Shown one piece after another: positions 25,767-34,551 of a stretch of DNA of 64,000 nucleotides. The stretch is taken from NCBI RefSeq assembly GCF_000022145.1, contig NC_011891.1, forward strand, positions 1,996,001 to 2,060,000. Reading direction: 5' to 3'. Positions within the stretch are counted from its first letter, which is position 1, and every line of letters begins with the position of its first letter. The stretch is from Anaeromyxobacter dehalogenans 2CP-1. GTDB taxonomy: Bacteria; Myxococcota; Myxococcia; Myxococcales; Anaeromyxobacteraceae. Made by a program: the position numbers and the translations under genes. The notes under the pieces are model-generated. The model was not told the origin of the DNA. It saw nothing but the letters and a program-made list of their open reading frames with translations, and searched no databases.

Positions 25767-26258
25767 ATGAAGAAGCCCGCCCTGCTCGCCCTCGCGCTGG
25801 TCCCGACCCTGCTCCTCCCCGCCTGCGTGACGACCACCACGAGCACGCGCACCTGGGGAGATCCGTACGGCGGCGGGGGCGGCGACTGGGTCCGCTACGG
25901 CCGCGTCGAGTCGATCCGCGAGGTGGTCCAGAAGCAGCAGGGCAACCCCGGCGCCGGCGCGGTGGCCGGCGCGGTGATCGGCGGCCTGCTCGGCAGCGCG
26001 CTCGGTGGCCACACGCACTACGACCGCTACGGCTACGCGCACACCCACGCCAGCGCGGGCGGCGCAGTGGTGGGCGCGGTCGGCGGCGCCATGATCGGCG
26101 CGGCGGCCAGCCAGGGCTCGAACGCGGAGTACCGCAGCTACGAGGTGTTCGTGCGCTACGAGGACGGCGGCGTCGAGCGCCACGTGTACCAGGGCTACGC
26201 CCCGTTCCGAGTCGGCGACGCGGTGGCGCTCACCGCGAACGGCCTCGCCCGCGAGTAG
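25767..26258 (+). CDS. Glycine-zipper outer-membrane lipoprotein
   Basis: 163 residues. Lipoprotein signal MKKPALLALALV with lipobox LPAC. The middle carries two Gly-zipper helices (AGAVAGAVIGGLLGSALGG and GGAVVGAVGGAMIGAAASQG) separated by a His/Tyr-rich loop, the layout of SlyB/17-kDa-antigen proteins. The C-terminus (VFVRYEDGGVERHVYQGY, FRVGDAVAL) is the usual SlyB-like end. GGAG precedes the ATG by eight bases. Probable envelope-stability role. It is inside the IS-bounded segment. Confidence 0.8.
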   Translation: MKKPALLALALVPTLLLPACVTTTTSTRTWGDPYGGGGGDWVRYGRVESIREVVQKQQGNPGAGAVAGAVIGGLLGSALGGHTHYDRYGYAHTHASAGGAVVGAVGGAMIGAAASQGSNAEYRSYEVFVRYEDGGVERHVYQGYAPFRVGDAVALTANGLARE

Positions 26259-26398
26259 CCGTTCGTCGCCATCGCGGCGGGCGGAGGCACGCGCGGCCTG
26301 CGCGCGCTCCCGCGGCCGGCCCCTGCGCACTCGGGGTGCACCCGGCGTTCCGGGGGCGCGGCGCCCGGCCGCGCGGCCCGCGGGTGTAGGATCACGCC

Positions 26399-26785
26399 AT
26401 GGTCACCGTCCGCGTCCGGCTCGCCGCCGCCGGCCGCGCCGCCGCCGGCGCGACCCTGCTCCTCGCCCTCGCCTGCGCCGGCCCGCCGGCCGCCACCGGC
26501 CCGCTGCCGGAGCGCCGCACCGCCTTCGCGCGCCCGGACCAGGATCCCGCCCTGCGATCGCTGCCGCTCGACGAGCGCTCGCTGACCGGCGTGGAGCGCG
26601 TGGTGGTGCGGCTCTCGCCCGGTCCTCGCGGCGGGGTGCGGCTGGTGGAGGTCGTCTCGCCGGACCTCACGCCGGCCGAGCGCGCCGACCTGGCGCGCGC
26701 CATCGAGGCCGGCGAGGTGAGGCCGGAGACCGGGCCGGAGCGTCAGGGCGCGAGCTGGACCAGCACCGTGCTGCGCCGGCGCTGA
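26399..26785 (+). CDS. Small putative lipoprotein
   Basis: 128 residues. N-terminal signal with ALAC lipobox (LLLALACAG). The mature part is charged and short, with a weakly conserved-looking centre (GVERVVVRLSPGPRGGVRLV, VVSPDLTPAERADLARAIEA). No family recognised. It lies between the glycine-zipper gene and a convergent secreted-protein gene, inside the IS pair. Confidence 0.6.
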   Translation: MVTVRVRLAAAGRAAAGATLLLALACAGPPAATGPLPERRTAFARPDQDPALRSLPLDERSLTGVERVVVRLSPGPRGGVRLVEVVSPDLTPAERADLARAIEAGEVRPETGPERQGASWTSTVLRRR

Positions 26786-26958
26786 TCCACCGAACGTGAA
26801 CCTCCGCTCAGAGCGCGTGAATCCATCCCCGGACCGAGCCAGGCGGTCGAGCCGCGGGCAGCGCGAGGCGCGACGACCGAGCATGCCCCGAGGCATGTGA
26901 GGGAGGATCAACGACGCGATGCGACGCGGATCGGCCGCCGCGGCGACGGGAGGTGCTC

Positions 26959-27492
26959 TCAACGCCGGTCCTGGGTGGGATCGGGGTTCGAGCTCCCCGA
27001 CCAGCCGCCGGTGGCGGTGTCGCCGCTCGACGAGGTGCCCCCGCCGGCGTGGGAGTCCTCCTCGCCGCCGGTGCGCGGCCCGGGTGGCTCGACCGGGCTC
27101 TCGGCGCTCGCGCCGGACGCCGCGCCCACCTGCTCGCCGGCCGTGGTCCGCCGCTCCGCGCCCGTGCCGCCCCGCCGCCCGTGCACCGGGCGCCGGACGT
27201 CCTGCGCGCTCCGCTGCTGCGGCACCGCCTTGCGGGCGTGGGGCGTGCCGGCCGCCTCGCCGCCCTTCGCGCGCGGCGCCTGGCTCGCGGCGGCCGCGTG
27301 CTCCCCTGTCGCGTGCGGCGCCGCCTTGGTCGCGTCACCCTTCGCCTTGCGCGGCGCCTCGGGCTGCGCACGCTCCCCGCCCGCTGGCCCGCGCCCGTCC
27401 TCCTGCGCGCGCTCCCCTTGCGCCCGCGCGCCGGCCGCGAGCAGCAGGCCCGCCGAGATGGCCGCCCCGATCGCCCATCGCCGCGCCGTCAT
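26959..27492 (-). CDS. Secreted low-complexity protein
   Basis: 177 residues with a cleavable signal peptide (IGAAISAGLLLAAGARAQ). The mature protein is Gly/Ala/Glu/Arg/Ser-rich, without Cys and without obvious structure, so probably disordered. No family recognised. Codon use fits the host; the frame is supported mainly by the signal peptide and could be a weakly conserved gene. It is the third gene between the two ISs. Confidence 0.5.
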   Translation of the reverse strand: MTARRWAIGAAISAGLLLAAGARAQGERAQEDGRGPAGGERAQPEAPRKAKGDATKAAPHATGEHAAAASQAPRAKGGEAAGTPHARKAVPQQRSAQDVRRPVHGRRGGTGAERRTTAGEQVGAASGASAESPVEPPGPRTGGEEDSHAGGGTSSSGDTATGGWSGSSNPDPTQDRR

Positions 27493-27655
27493 GTTCCCGC
27501 CTCCCCGCGGCGAGCCCGCCGCGCTCCCTCACGGTGGGGAGCGGCGGCCGGCTTCGCAGCGGCAGCGGGCGCCGGGGCGGCGCGCAGCGGGGCGAGCGCC
27601 TCGGCGGCCCCGGTGACGGAGCGCAGGGCGGGCGCTTTCGCGCCCGCTCGTGCTG

Positions 27656-29162
27656 TCAGGGACCGTGAAGTAATCCGTCCGCGCTGAGGGAAGCGGCGCG
27701 GGCAGGCGCCCGGGGTCGAGACGCGCCCACCTTCGGGGACGCAGGGGCGTCGGAGGGCTCGTTCAGCCGGCGGAGCTCGGTCCGGCGCCGGGAGTCCCGT
27801 CCGGAGGCGATTAGGCCGAGAGTCTGCTCGCGACGAGACGCATGATGTTGAAGCTGATCGCGGCGAGCAGCACGATCGTCTTCACCTTTACCAGCCCTCG
27901 GACGTTCAGCCGGTCGAGTCGCCGGTGCACACGGAGATCTGCGTTCGTCCTCTCGGCGAGGACGCCGCGCTGCACGTAGACGCGCTTGGCGTCCTCTGTC
28001 CCCATCCGCACGCGCCAGGCCCCGATCGCAGGTGTGTCGTTGCGCTTCGGAGCGTGCGGATCGACGGCTTTGCTCTTCGGCTTCGGCAGCGGCGCATACG
28101 GAGTCGCGCCCCGCTCTGCGATGGCCTCGATGTTGTCGAGCGTCACGAAGCCACCGTCGACCAGGTACTCGCGTGGCGTCTCGCCCGTTCGGCGCCGGAT
28201 CTCGTCGAGCATCGGCACGACGTGCGGCTGGTCGGTACCGTTGTTCGTGACGTCGGTGCCCACGATGACACCGCTCTCGTCCGTCGCGAACTGCACGTTG
28301 TAGGCGGGCCGGAACCCACCGTCCGCCATCTTCATCACGCGGCTCTCCGCGTCCGTGGTGCTGACGCGGATCTCGCCGCGACGCCTCGCGTCCGAGGGCT
28401 TCTTCTCGTCTCGCTCGACGCGCTGCTTCTCGACGACTTCGACCTCCGCAAGTGCGGCCTCGACGGCATCGAGCCGAGCTTGCGCGGCCCGCTCCTTCGC
28501 AGCCTGAACACGCTTCGTCGAAGCTGACGGATCGCTCTCGATCTCGCGCCTGAGCTTTCGGACCTGTTCCTCGGCTTCTTTGCGGCAGCGCTCCAGTGAC
28601 TGACGACGCCGGAAGCTCGCCGCGCCGGCGCTCGCCCGGACCTTCATCCCGTCCTGCGCCACGCGCCGGAGCTGCACCACGCCTTCCTTCATGAGCGCGG
28701 CCAGCACCTGCGTCATGAGCCGGTCGAGCTTCTTCCCGTGCTCCACGCGAAAGTCGGCGAGCGTATGGTGGTTCACCGGCACCCCGCCGCAGATCCAGCG
28801 GTAGGGCGCGTCCCGCTCGCACAGCCGCTCGAGCAACCGCGCGCTCCCCACGCCCTCCGAGTTGGCGAACAGCCACAGCGCGAGCAGCACCGCCGGGTCC
28901 GTTGCTGGCCGCCCAGCATTGCTGCCGCGCGACGCGATCTCGTCGTAGAACGCCGACAGGTCCAGCCGCTCGACCAACGTCCAGATGGCGCGAACCGGGT
29001 GCTCGTCCGGGACCAGCGCTTCGAGGTCCGTCGGCTGCAGCGAGAGTTGATTTCGGACCGGCCTCACCACCCGCGGCGCGTCGTGTTCGCTCACGCCCCG
29101 AGAAGATCACGGCCGGCGGCCACAGTCCATGGGGCACCGGCCGATTCCTTCACGCTCTCTCA
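27656..29162 (-). mobile_element. IS1182-like insertion sequence, copy 2 (inverted)
   Basis: 1507 bp, minus-strand orientation, same ends as copy 1. Two one-base insertions and a few substitutions lie between the transposase stop and the end at 27656. Its other terminus starts with TGA at 29162-29160, which serves as the stop codon of the YbaK-type gene. Confidence 0.85.
27811..29094 (-). CDS. IS1182-family transposase, second copy
   Basis: 427 residues, identical in translation to 24111-25394. Identity of two full-length copies implies a recent duplication and that both may be active. The start lies 68 bp inside the IS end, as in copy 1. Confidence 0.9.
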   Translation of the reverse strand: MSEHDAPRVVRPVRNQLSLQPTDLEALVPDEHPVRAIWTLVERLDLSAFYDEIASRGSNAGRPATDPAVLLALWLFANSEGVGSARLLERLCERDAPYRWICGGVPVNHHTLADFRVEHGKKLDRLMTQVLAALMKEGVVQLRRVAQDGMKVRASAGAASFRRRQSLERCRKEAEEQVRKLRREIESDPSASTKRVQAAKERAAQARLDAVEAALAEVEVVEKQRVERDEKKPSDARRRGEIRVSTTDAESRVMKMADGGFRPAYNVQFATDESGVIVGTDVTNNGTDQPHVVPMLDEIRRRTGETPREYLVDGGFVTLDNIEAIAERGATPYAPLPKPKSKAVDPHAPKRNDTPAIGAWRVRMGTEDAKRVYVQRGVLAERTNADLRVHRRLDRLNVRGLVKVKTIVLLAAISFNIMRLVASRLSA

Positions 29163-29627
29163 GTGCACCGGCGCGCCCAGGTTGGCGACCGGCTGCACCT
29201 GCTCGCAGCGCATCCACTCGGCGGTGTCGAGCAGGACGGAGTCCATGTACGTCCCGGCGGGCATCAGCAGGCGCGGCGCGTGGGCCAGCGTGGCGTCCAC
29301 GAAGATCGGCGCGCCGAACAGGCCGAGCGGCGGCTCCGCGCCCGGGTCGCAGGGCCGGAAGTGCTCCGCGAGCTCGTGCTCGGGGACCAGCTCGGCGGCG
29401 GCGCCGGTCGCCTCCTCGAGCACGCCGAGCCGGACCTTCTCGGCGGCCGACACCACCGCGATCGCGTACTTGCCGTCGAGCCGCACCACCACCGCCTTCG
29501 CGACGCGGTGGCCGGAGACGTGCTCGGTGGCGGCGAGGTCCTGCGCCGACATGGCGAAGGGGTGCGTGTGCAGCTCGTACCCCCGGTGATGCTCCTTCAG
29601 GTGCGCCTCGATCATCATCGGGATCAT
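29160..29627 (-). CDS. YbaK/EbsC-type aminoacyl-tRNA deacylase domain protein, 3' end altered by IS
   Basis: 155 residues. YbaK-domain features: HLKEHHRGYELHTHPFAMSA, the conserved Lys in HRVAKAVVVRLDGKYAIAV, and GLFGAPIFVDATL. Members hydrolyse mischarged aminoacyl-tRNA; in this stand-alone, His-rich variant the substrate is unknown. The last sense codon (His) is followed directly by the first three bases of IS copy 2, TGA, as the stop. The original C-terminus has therefore been replaced, although the domain itself appears whole. Confidence 0.75.
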   Translation of the reverse strand: MIPMMIEAHLKEHHRGYELHTHPFAMSAQDLAATEHVSGHRVAKAVVVRLDGKYAIAVVSAAEKVRLGVLEEATGAAAELVPEHELAEHFRPCDPGAEPPLGLFGAPIFVDATLAHAPRLLMPAGTYMDSVLLDTAEWMRCEQVQPVANLGAPVH

Positions 29628-29789
29628 GACCGTTCGCTCCCGTCTCGAGAGATGGGCTACGCGGCGATCGTGCCCCCGCCGGCGCGGCGCGGCGCGCCCG
29701 CGACCGGGGCCAGGCGTGGGTCTTCGGGGTTGCCGCGGGCGGGCGTGCCCCCGCGGCGCGCGGCGCCGCGCCCAGCGCTCGAGGATCGC

Positions 29790-30986
29790 TCAGCCCGCGG
29801 CGGGTCGCGGCGCCGCCGGCGCGGCCTGGCACAGCCGGCCGGAGAGGCGCTGCAGCGCGTCCACCAGCGCGTCGAGAGACTGCTCGCCCACCAGCCGCTG
29901 CACCTCGCGGCCGGCGCCGTCGAGCGCCAGGAACGTGGGCACGGCCACCACCCGGTGCGCGCGCGCCAGCGCCGCGCCCTCCGGCGCCTCCACCGTGTGC
30001 CGCTCCACCCGCGCGCCCGGGCAGCCGTGCTCCGCGGCGGCCACCACCGGCTCCATCCGCCGGCAGACCGGGCAGCTCCGGCTCACGATCTCGACCAGCG
30101 CCGGGCCGTGCCGCGGCGGAATGGCCGCGGGCGCCGCGCCGGGCGCGTCGGGCACCGCCACCGCGCAGGCGGCCGAGGACGCGTCGGTGCAGACCGCCGG
30201 CGCGTCGGCCCCGGCCGGCCGGGCCGACGCGACGGACGGGGTCGAGGGGACCGCCGGAGCGCCCGCCGCGACCTCCTCTGCCGCGGCGCCGCCCGCCCGC
30301 GGCATCAGCACCATGAGCCGATCGGTGGCGAGCAGGATCCCGGCGCCCACCAGCAGCAGCCCGGTCGCCTTCTCGAGCCGGGGCAGCTGCCGCTTCAGCC
30401 GGTCGAGCCAGGCGAGCGCGCGCCCCGCGAAGGCGGCCGCGAGGACGAGCGGGGTCACCAGGCCGGCCGCGTACGTGCCGAGGTAGAGCGCGCCGCGGGC
30501 CGGGCTCGCGCCGGCGGACGCGGTCCAGGTGAGCACCGAGCCGAGGACCGGGCCGACGCAGGGGGTCCAGCCGAGCGCGAACGCCCCGCCGAACGCGAAC
30601 GACGCCGCGAGCGAGCCGCCGGGCCGCACGCGCGCCAGCCACGGCCGCCGCTCCACGTCGAGCGCGGGCAGCCGGAGCACGCCGAGCACCTTCAGGCCGA
30701 GCGCGACGACCAGCGCGCCGGACACCGCCAGCAGCGCGTCCCGGTGCGCCGAGAGCGCCTCGCCCGCCGCGCTCGCCCCGGCGCCGAGCGCCACGAACAC
30801 CGCCGCGAGGCCGAGCGAGAACGCGATCGCCGATGGGACCAGCCCGCGCGGCCGCTCGCCCCGGCGGAGCGCCTCCACCGACGCGCCGCCGAGCAGCGAC
30901 AGGTAGACCGGCACCAGCGGCAGGACGCAGGGGGAGGCGAAGGTGAGGATCCCGGCGGCGAACAGGCCGGGCAGATCGAAGCCCAT
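29790..30986 (-). CDS. CcdA/DsbD-type membrane protein fused to thioredoxin domain
   Basis: 398 residues. The first about 240 residues form six membrane helices of the CcdA/DsbD-beta family, with the conserved ASPCVLPLVPVYLSLLG and GWTPCVGPVLG Cys pair that carries electrons across the membrane. An Ala/Pro-rich linker leads to a thioredoxin-fold domain with CPVC active site (VSRSCPVCRRMEP) and the cis-Pro AVPTFLA. It should move reductant from cytosolic thioredoxin to the periplasm, for cytochrome c maturation or disulfide isomerisation. Convergent/divergent neighbours give no partner gene. Confidence 0.85.
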   Translation of the reverse strand: MGFDLPGLFAAGILTFASPCVLPLVPVYLSLLGGASVEALRRGERPRGLVPSAIAFSLGLAAVFVALGAGASAAGEALSAHRDALLAVSGALVVALGLKVLGVLRLPALDVERRPWLARVRPGGSLAASFAFGGAFALGWTPCVGPVLGSVLTWTASAGASPARGALYLGTYAAGLVTPLVLAAAFAGRALAWLDRLKRQLPRLEKATGLLLVGAGILLATDRLMVLMPRAGGAAAEEVAAGAPAVPSTPSVASARPAGADAPAVCTDASSAACAVAVPDAPGAAPAAIPPRHGPALVEIVSRSCPVCRRMEPVVAAAEHGCPGARVERHTVEAPEGAALARAHRVVAVPTFLALDGAGREVQRLVGEQSLDALVDALQRLSGRLCQAAPAAPRPAAG

Positions 30987-31160
30987 CTCTGGATTCTCCC
31001 CGGGCGCGGGCCCGGCGTCACGGGGCCGATGTGGGAGCCCCGGCCGCCCGCTGGACGCGGGCCGGCGCCCCCTGGACACGTCCGGCCGGCCGGAAAGTTC
31101 CCGCGCGCGCCGCTCGGGCGGGTCGCCGGGCCGGCGCCGGGAACCTTTTCGCGGCTCCGC

Positions 31161-31694
31161 GTGTCTCACCCTCCGGTGGCCGGCGGCTTCCTCCAGCGTG
31201 CGCTCGCGCAGGTCCCGTTCCTCCGCCGGAACGGGCGCCGCCTCGCGCGCAGCGCCGCCGACGCGGACGACCTCGTGCAGGAGACGCTGGTGCGCGCGCT
31301 GGAGCGGCAGGAGGAGCTGCGCGACCCGGCCCGGCTGCGCGGCTGGCTCGGGGCCCTGCAGCGATCCATCCACCTGAACGCGGTGCGCGGGCTGCGGCCG
31401 CGGCTGGAGGTGCTGGAGGGCGGGCGCGCGGCGGAGGCGACGCCGGACGCGGCCCCCACCGCCGAGGAGGCGCTGCTGGCCCGCGCGCTCGGGGACGGGC
31501 TCTCGGCGGCGCTCGCCGCGCTGCCGCCGGAGTGGCGCGAGGCGCTGTGGCTGCGCGAGGTGGAGGATCTGTCGTACCAGGAGATCGCGCGCGTGCAGGG
31601 GTGCCCGGTGGGCACGGTGCGCTCGCGGCTGGCGCGGGCGCGGCGGGAGCTCGCCGGCCGCCTGCGCGAGGAGGACCGCCATGTCGGCCTGTAG
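31161..31694 (+). CDS. ECF RNA polymerase sigma factor
   Basis: 177 residues from GTG 31161 (GTG 31176 is an alternative). Region 2 includes SAADADDLVQETLVRALERQ; region 4 is EVEDLSYQEIARVQGCPVGTVRSRLARARREL. It recruits RNA polymerase to stress promoters. The following gene overlaps by 14 bp and encodes a zinc-finger anti-sigma factor, its expected partner. Divergent from the CcdA-thioredoxin gene, with a promoter presumably in 30987-31160, perhaps recognised by this sigma itself. Confidence 0.85.
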   Translation: MSHPPVAGGFLQRALAQVPFLRRNGRRLARSAADADDLVQETLVRALERQEELRDPARLRGWLGALQRSIHLNAVRGLRPRLEVLEGGRAAEATPDAAPTAEEALLARALGDGLSAALAALPPEWREALWLREVEDLSYQEIARVQGCPVGTVRSRLARARRELAGRLREEDRHVGL

Positions 31695-32427
31695 CCCGGA
31701 GTGGAACGAGCGCGTCTCGGCCTGGCTCGACGGCGAGGTCGAGCGGATGGAGCGGGTGCGGGTGGAGGCCCACCTCGCCGGCTGCCCCGGCTGTGCGGCG
31801 GCGGCGGCGGCGTTCGGGCGGCTGGGCGCGGCGCTCCGGCGCGGCGCGGGCCCGGCCCGGGCGGCGCGGCAGGTCCTGCCGGCGCGGCGCGCACTCCGCC
31901 CGGCCTTCCGGGCGGCGGCGCTCGCGGCGGGCCTGGCGCTCGCGGTCGGAGGGATCGCCGGCGGGGTCTGGCTGGCGGGGCGGGGCAGGGCGGGCCTGGA
32001 TCGCGGCCTCGCCTCCGACGCGGAGCGCACGCACCTGCGCTCCTTCTCGCGCGCCTCGCCCTGCGAGTTCGAGTCGCGCGACGCGGGCGCGGTGGCCTCC
32101 TGGCTCGAGGGCGCGCTGGGCTTCACGGTCCCGGTGCCCGACCTGCCCGGCGCGACGCTGCTCGGCGCGCGCCGGTGCGCGCTGGGCGGGCAGCCGGCCG
32201 CGCACCTCCTGTACCGGGTGGGCGAGCGCGCGCTGACCGTGCTCGTTCCGGGCGTGGGCTCGCCGGCGTCGGCGGCGGTGGAGCGGGTGGCGCGGGGCGG
32301 CGCGAGCTGCACCGCCGGGCCGCTCGGCGAGCGGGTCTGCGCGGTGCCGCTGGGGCAGCCGGCGCTGGCGGTGTCCGAGCTGGATCCGCCCGCGCTCCTG
32401 GCGCTGTTCGACGCGCCGCGCGGCTGA
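31681..32427 (+). CDS. Anti-sigma factor with zinc-finger HC2 domain
   Basis: 248 residues. The N-terminal zf-HC2 motif (VRVEAHLAGCPGCAAAAAAF, His-x3-Cys-x2-Cys) is the sigma-binding zinc site, followed by one membrane helix (FRAAALAAGLALAVGGIAGGV). The outer part contains several Cys residues and a compact domain (PCEFESRDAGAVASWLEGAL, LLYRVGERALTVLV) probably used for sensing. It overlaps the sigma gene by 14 bp. Redox or thiol signals are plausible because of the Cys content and the neighbouring thioredoxin-like gene, but this is inference. Confidence 0.8.
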   Translation: MSACSPEWNERVSAWLDGEVERMERVRVEAHLAGCPGCAAAAAAFGRLGAALRRGAGPARAARQVLPARRALRPAFRAAALAAGLALAVGGIAGGVWLAGRGRAGLDRGLASDAERTHLRSFSRASPCEFESRDAGAVASWLEGALGFTVPVPDLPGATLLGARRCALGGQPAAHLLYRVGERALTVLVPGVGSPASAAVERVARGGASCTAGPLGERVCAVPLGQPALAVSELDPPALLALFDAPRG

Positions 32428-32550
32428 CGCGCCCGATCGCGCGACGGGGCTCGGCGGGAGCGGAGCGCGGGATGCCGCGCCCCGCGGCTGACGGCCCGGG
32501 CCGACGGTTCCGCGAGCGCGGCGGCCGGATCGGATCTAAAACGTCCGGCC

Positions 32551-33759
32551 GTGTCCGCCGCCCCCTCCGTCCGGTTCATCGTGCTCGTGCTCGCCGTCGC
32601 GGCGGGCGCCAGCGTGGGCAACCTGTACCTGCTGCAGCCGCTCCTCCCCGAGGTGGCGCGCACGTTCTCCACCTCGCCGCGGGCGGTGGGGGTGGTCTCG
32701 ATGCTGACGCAGGTCGGGTACGGCGCCGGCATGTTCCTGTTCGTGCCGCTCGGCGACGTGCTGGAGCGGCGCCGGCTCATGCTGGCGCTGCTCGGCGCGG
32801 TGGCGGTGGCGCTGGTCGCGGTGGCGGCGTCGCCGACGCTGCCGGTGCTGGCGGGCGCGTCGCTGGCGGTGGGGATGACCACGGTGGTGCCGCAGCTGGC
32901 GCTCCCGCTCGCCGCGCACGTCGCGCCGCCGGAGGAGCGCGGCCGCGCGGTGGGCGCGGTGATGGGCGGGCTGCTGGTGGGCATCCTGCTCGCGCGCACC
33001 GCGAGCGGCTTCCTGGGCGCGCACCTGGGCTGGCGCGCGGTGTACGTGGTGGCGGCGGCGCTCATGGTGGCGCTGGCGGCGGCGCTCCGGGCGCTGCTCC
33101 CGCGGAGCGAGCCGGACGCCTCCATGCCGTACCCGGAGCTGCTCCGGTCGATGCTCGACATCGCGCGCGAGGAGCCGGTGCTCCGGGAGGCGGCGGCGCT
33201 CGGCGCGCTCGGGTTCGCGGCGTTCAGCGTGTTCTGGAGCACGCTCGCGTTCCAGCTCGAGGCGCGGCACGGGCTCGGGCCGGACGTGGCCGGGCTGTTC
33301 GGGGTGCTCGGGGCCGCGGGCGCGCTGGCGGCGCCGGTGCTGGGGCGGCTCGCCGACCGCACCCGCCCGCGCGCGAACGCCGGCATCTCCATCGTGGTGG
33401 CGCTGGCCGGATTCGCGGTGTTCGCCGCGAGCGGGAGCGTCCCCGCGCTGGTGGCGGGGGTGCTGCTCCTCGACGTGGGGGTGCAGGGCAACCACGTCTC
33501 CAACCTGGCGCGGGTGCACGGGCGCCGGCCGGAGGCGCGCAGCCGCATGAACACGATCTACATGGTGACCTACTTCGCCGGCGGCGCGCTCGGGACCGCG
33601 GTGGGCACCTGGGCCTGGACCGCCCGCGGCTGGGCGGGCGTGTGCGCGGCGGGCGCGGCGTTCCTCGCCGCCGCGCTGGCCCTCTGGGCGCTCGGGCTGC
33701 GGCGCGACCCGGCCCCGGCGCGCGACGGTTCCCGCGGCAACCCGGCCCGAGGGGATTAG
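32551..33759 (+). CDS. MFS transporter
   Basis: 402 residues with about 12 membrane helices, GTG start. The loop after helix 2 reads FLFVPLGDVLERRRLMLALL, the MFS motif A region. Similar to EmrD/CynX-like drug or small-molecule exporters (NLYLLQPLLPEVARTF at the start). Substrate unknown. The next gene starts 2 bp after its stop, but that protein is unrelated. Confidence 0.8.
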   Translation: MSAAPSVRFIVLVLAVAAGASVGNLYLLQPLLPEVARTFSTSPRAVGVVSMLTQVGYGAGMFLFVPLGDVLERRRLMLALLGAVAVALVAVAASPTLPVLAGASLAVGMTTVVPQLALPLAAHVAPPEERGRAVGAVMGGLLVGILLARTASGFLGAHLGWRAVYVVAAALMVALAAALRALLPRSEPDASMPYPELLRSMLDIAREEPVLREAAALGALGFAAFSVFWSTLAFQLEARHGLGPDVAGLFGVLGAAGALAAPVLGRLADRTRPRANAGISIVVALAGFAVFAASGSVPALVAGVLLLDVGVQGNHVSNLARVHGRRPEARSRMNTIYMVTYFAGGALGTAVGTWAWTARGWAGVCAAGAAFLAAALALWALGLRRDPAPARDGSRGNPARGD

Positions 33760-33760
33760 A

Positions 33761-34264
33761 ATGCGCCCCGTGAGCCAGCCCATCCGCGTGTTCGTCACCG
33801 GCGGTACCTTCGACAAGGAGTACGACGAGCTGTCCGGTCGGCTCTACTTCAAGGACACGCACCTGCCGGAGATGCTGCGGCTGGCGCGCTGCCGCCTCGA
33901 CGTGAGCGTCCGGAACCTCATGATGGTGGACAGCCTCGACATGACCGACGGCGACCGGCGGATCATCGTGGAGAGCTGCCGCTCCGCCGCCGAGGACCGC
34001 ATCCTGGTGACCCACGGCACCGACACCATGGCCGAGACGGCGCGGGCGCTCCTCGCCGCCGGCCTCGGCAAGACCGTGGTGCTCACCGGCGCGATGATCC
34101 CGTACGCGTTCGGCAGCTCCGACGGGCTCTTCAACCTCGGCAGCGCGCTCTCGTTCGTGCAGGTGCTGCCGCCCGGCGTCTACGTGGCCATGAACGGCCG
34201 CGTGTTCCCGGGCGACAAGGTCCGCAAGAACCGGCAGACCGGGACCTTCGAAGACCTCGCCTGA
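33761..34264 (+). CDS. Half-length asparaginase-like protein
   Basis: 167 residues, about half of a normal asparaginase (about 330). It contains the family's two catalytic Thr motifs, VTGGTFDKEYDE and VTHGTDTMAETAR, and LTGAMIPYAFGSSDGLFNLG, but ends where the smaller C-terminal domain would begin. Small stand-alone N-terminal-domain homologues exist, so this may be complete rather than broken; the coding style is normal right up to the stop. ATG 33761 or GTG 33770 may be the start. It probably forms a dimer-built active site or binds rather than hydrolyses the amide. Confidence 0.75.
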   Translation: MRPVSQPIRVFVTGGTFDKEYDELSGRLYFKDTHLPEMLRLARCRLDVSVRNLMMVDSLDMTDGDRRIIVESCRSAAEDRILVTHGTDTMAETARALLAAGLGKTVVLTGAMIPYAFGSSDGLFNLGSALSFVQVLPPGVYVAMNGRVFPGDKVRKNRQTGTFEDLA

Positions 34265-34551
34265 GCGCGTCCGGCCACCGGACTCGACGCGCGCGCTGGT
34301 CGAGCGCGCCGCACCCGACTCGGACGGGAGCTTCTCCCCGCTGCGTCGCAGCGTCGCGGACGCGCGGCCTCGCTGTGCCCTGGCGTGGTGTCGCGCAACC
34401 CGGGGGCGGCGTGGTCGTCGGAGGTGGGTGAAGGTCGTCTTCCGGAAATTCAGGGCCTGAGAGGAGCGTTTCCCGGCCCCGAGTGTTCAAGGTTGCGACC
34501 GCCAGCCCGGTTGCTGGCGTCGCTCCCCTGGTCATCGAAGGAGGTTCGTAC

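Larger units (their letters stand above)
24043..29162. mobile_element. Composite-transposon-like arrangement of two inverted ISs
   Basis: Two inverted copies of the IS enclose 25548-27655 (2108 bp) with three genes for exported proteins. The geometry permits either transposition of the whole 5.1-kb unit or inversion of the centre by recombination. No resistance or metabolic cargo is present. No outer target duplication is seen, so mobility as a unit is unproven. Confidence 0.5.

Noticed and set aside
24037-29168. Target-site duplications of the two IS copies
   Set aside because: Flanks (GAGCGC/GCCGCC and GTGCTG/GTGCAC) do not match within or between copies, even allowing for inversion of the centre.
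29107-30642. Open frame antisense to ybaK and CcdA-thioredoxin
   Set aside because: Shadow frame; the opposite strand has CPVC thioredoxin and CcdA motifs.
34384-34410. Sigma-54 promoter before the DUF4382 gene (CTGGCGTGGTGTCGCGC)
   Set aside because: The GG-GC spacing is 9 or 11 bp, which sigma-54 does not tolerate.
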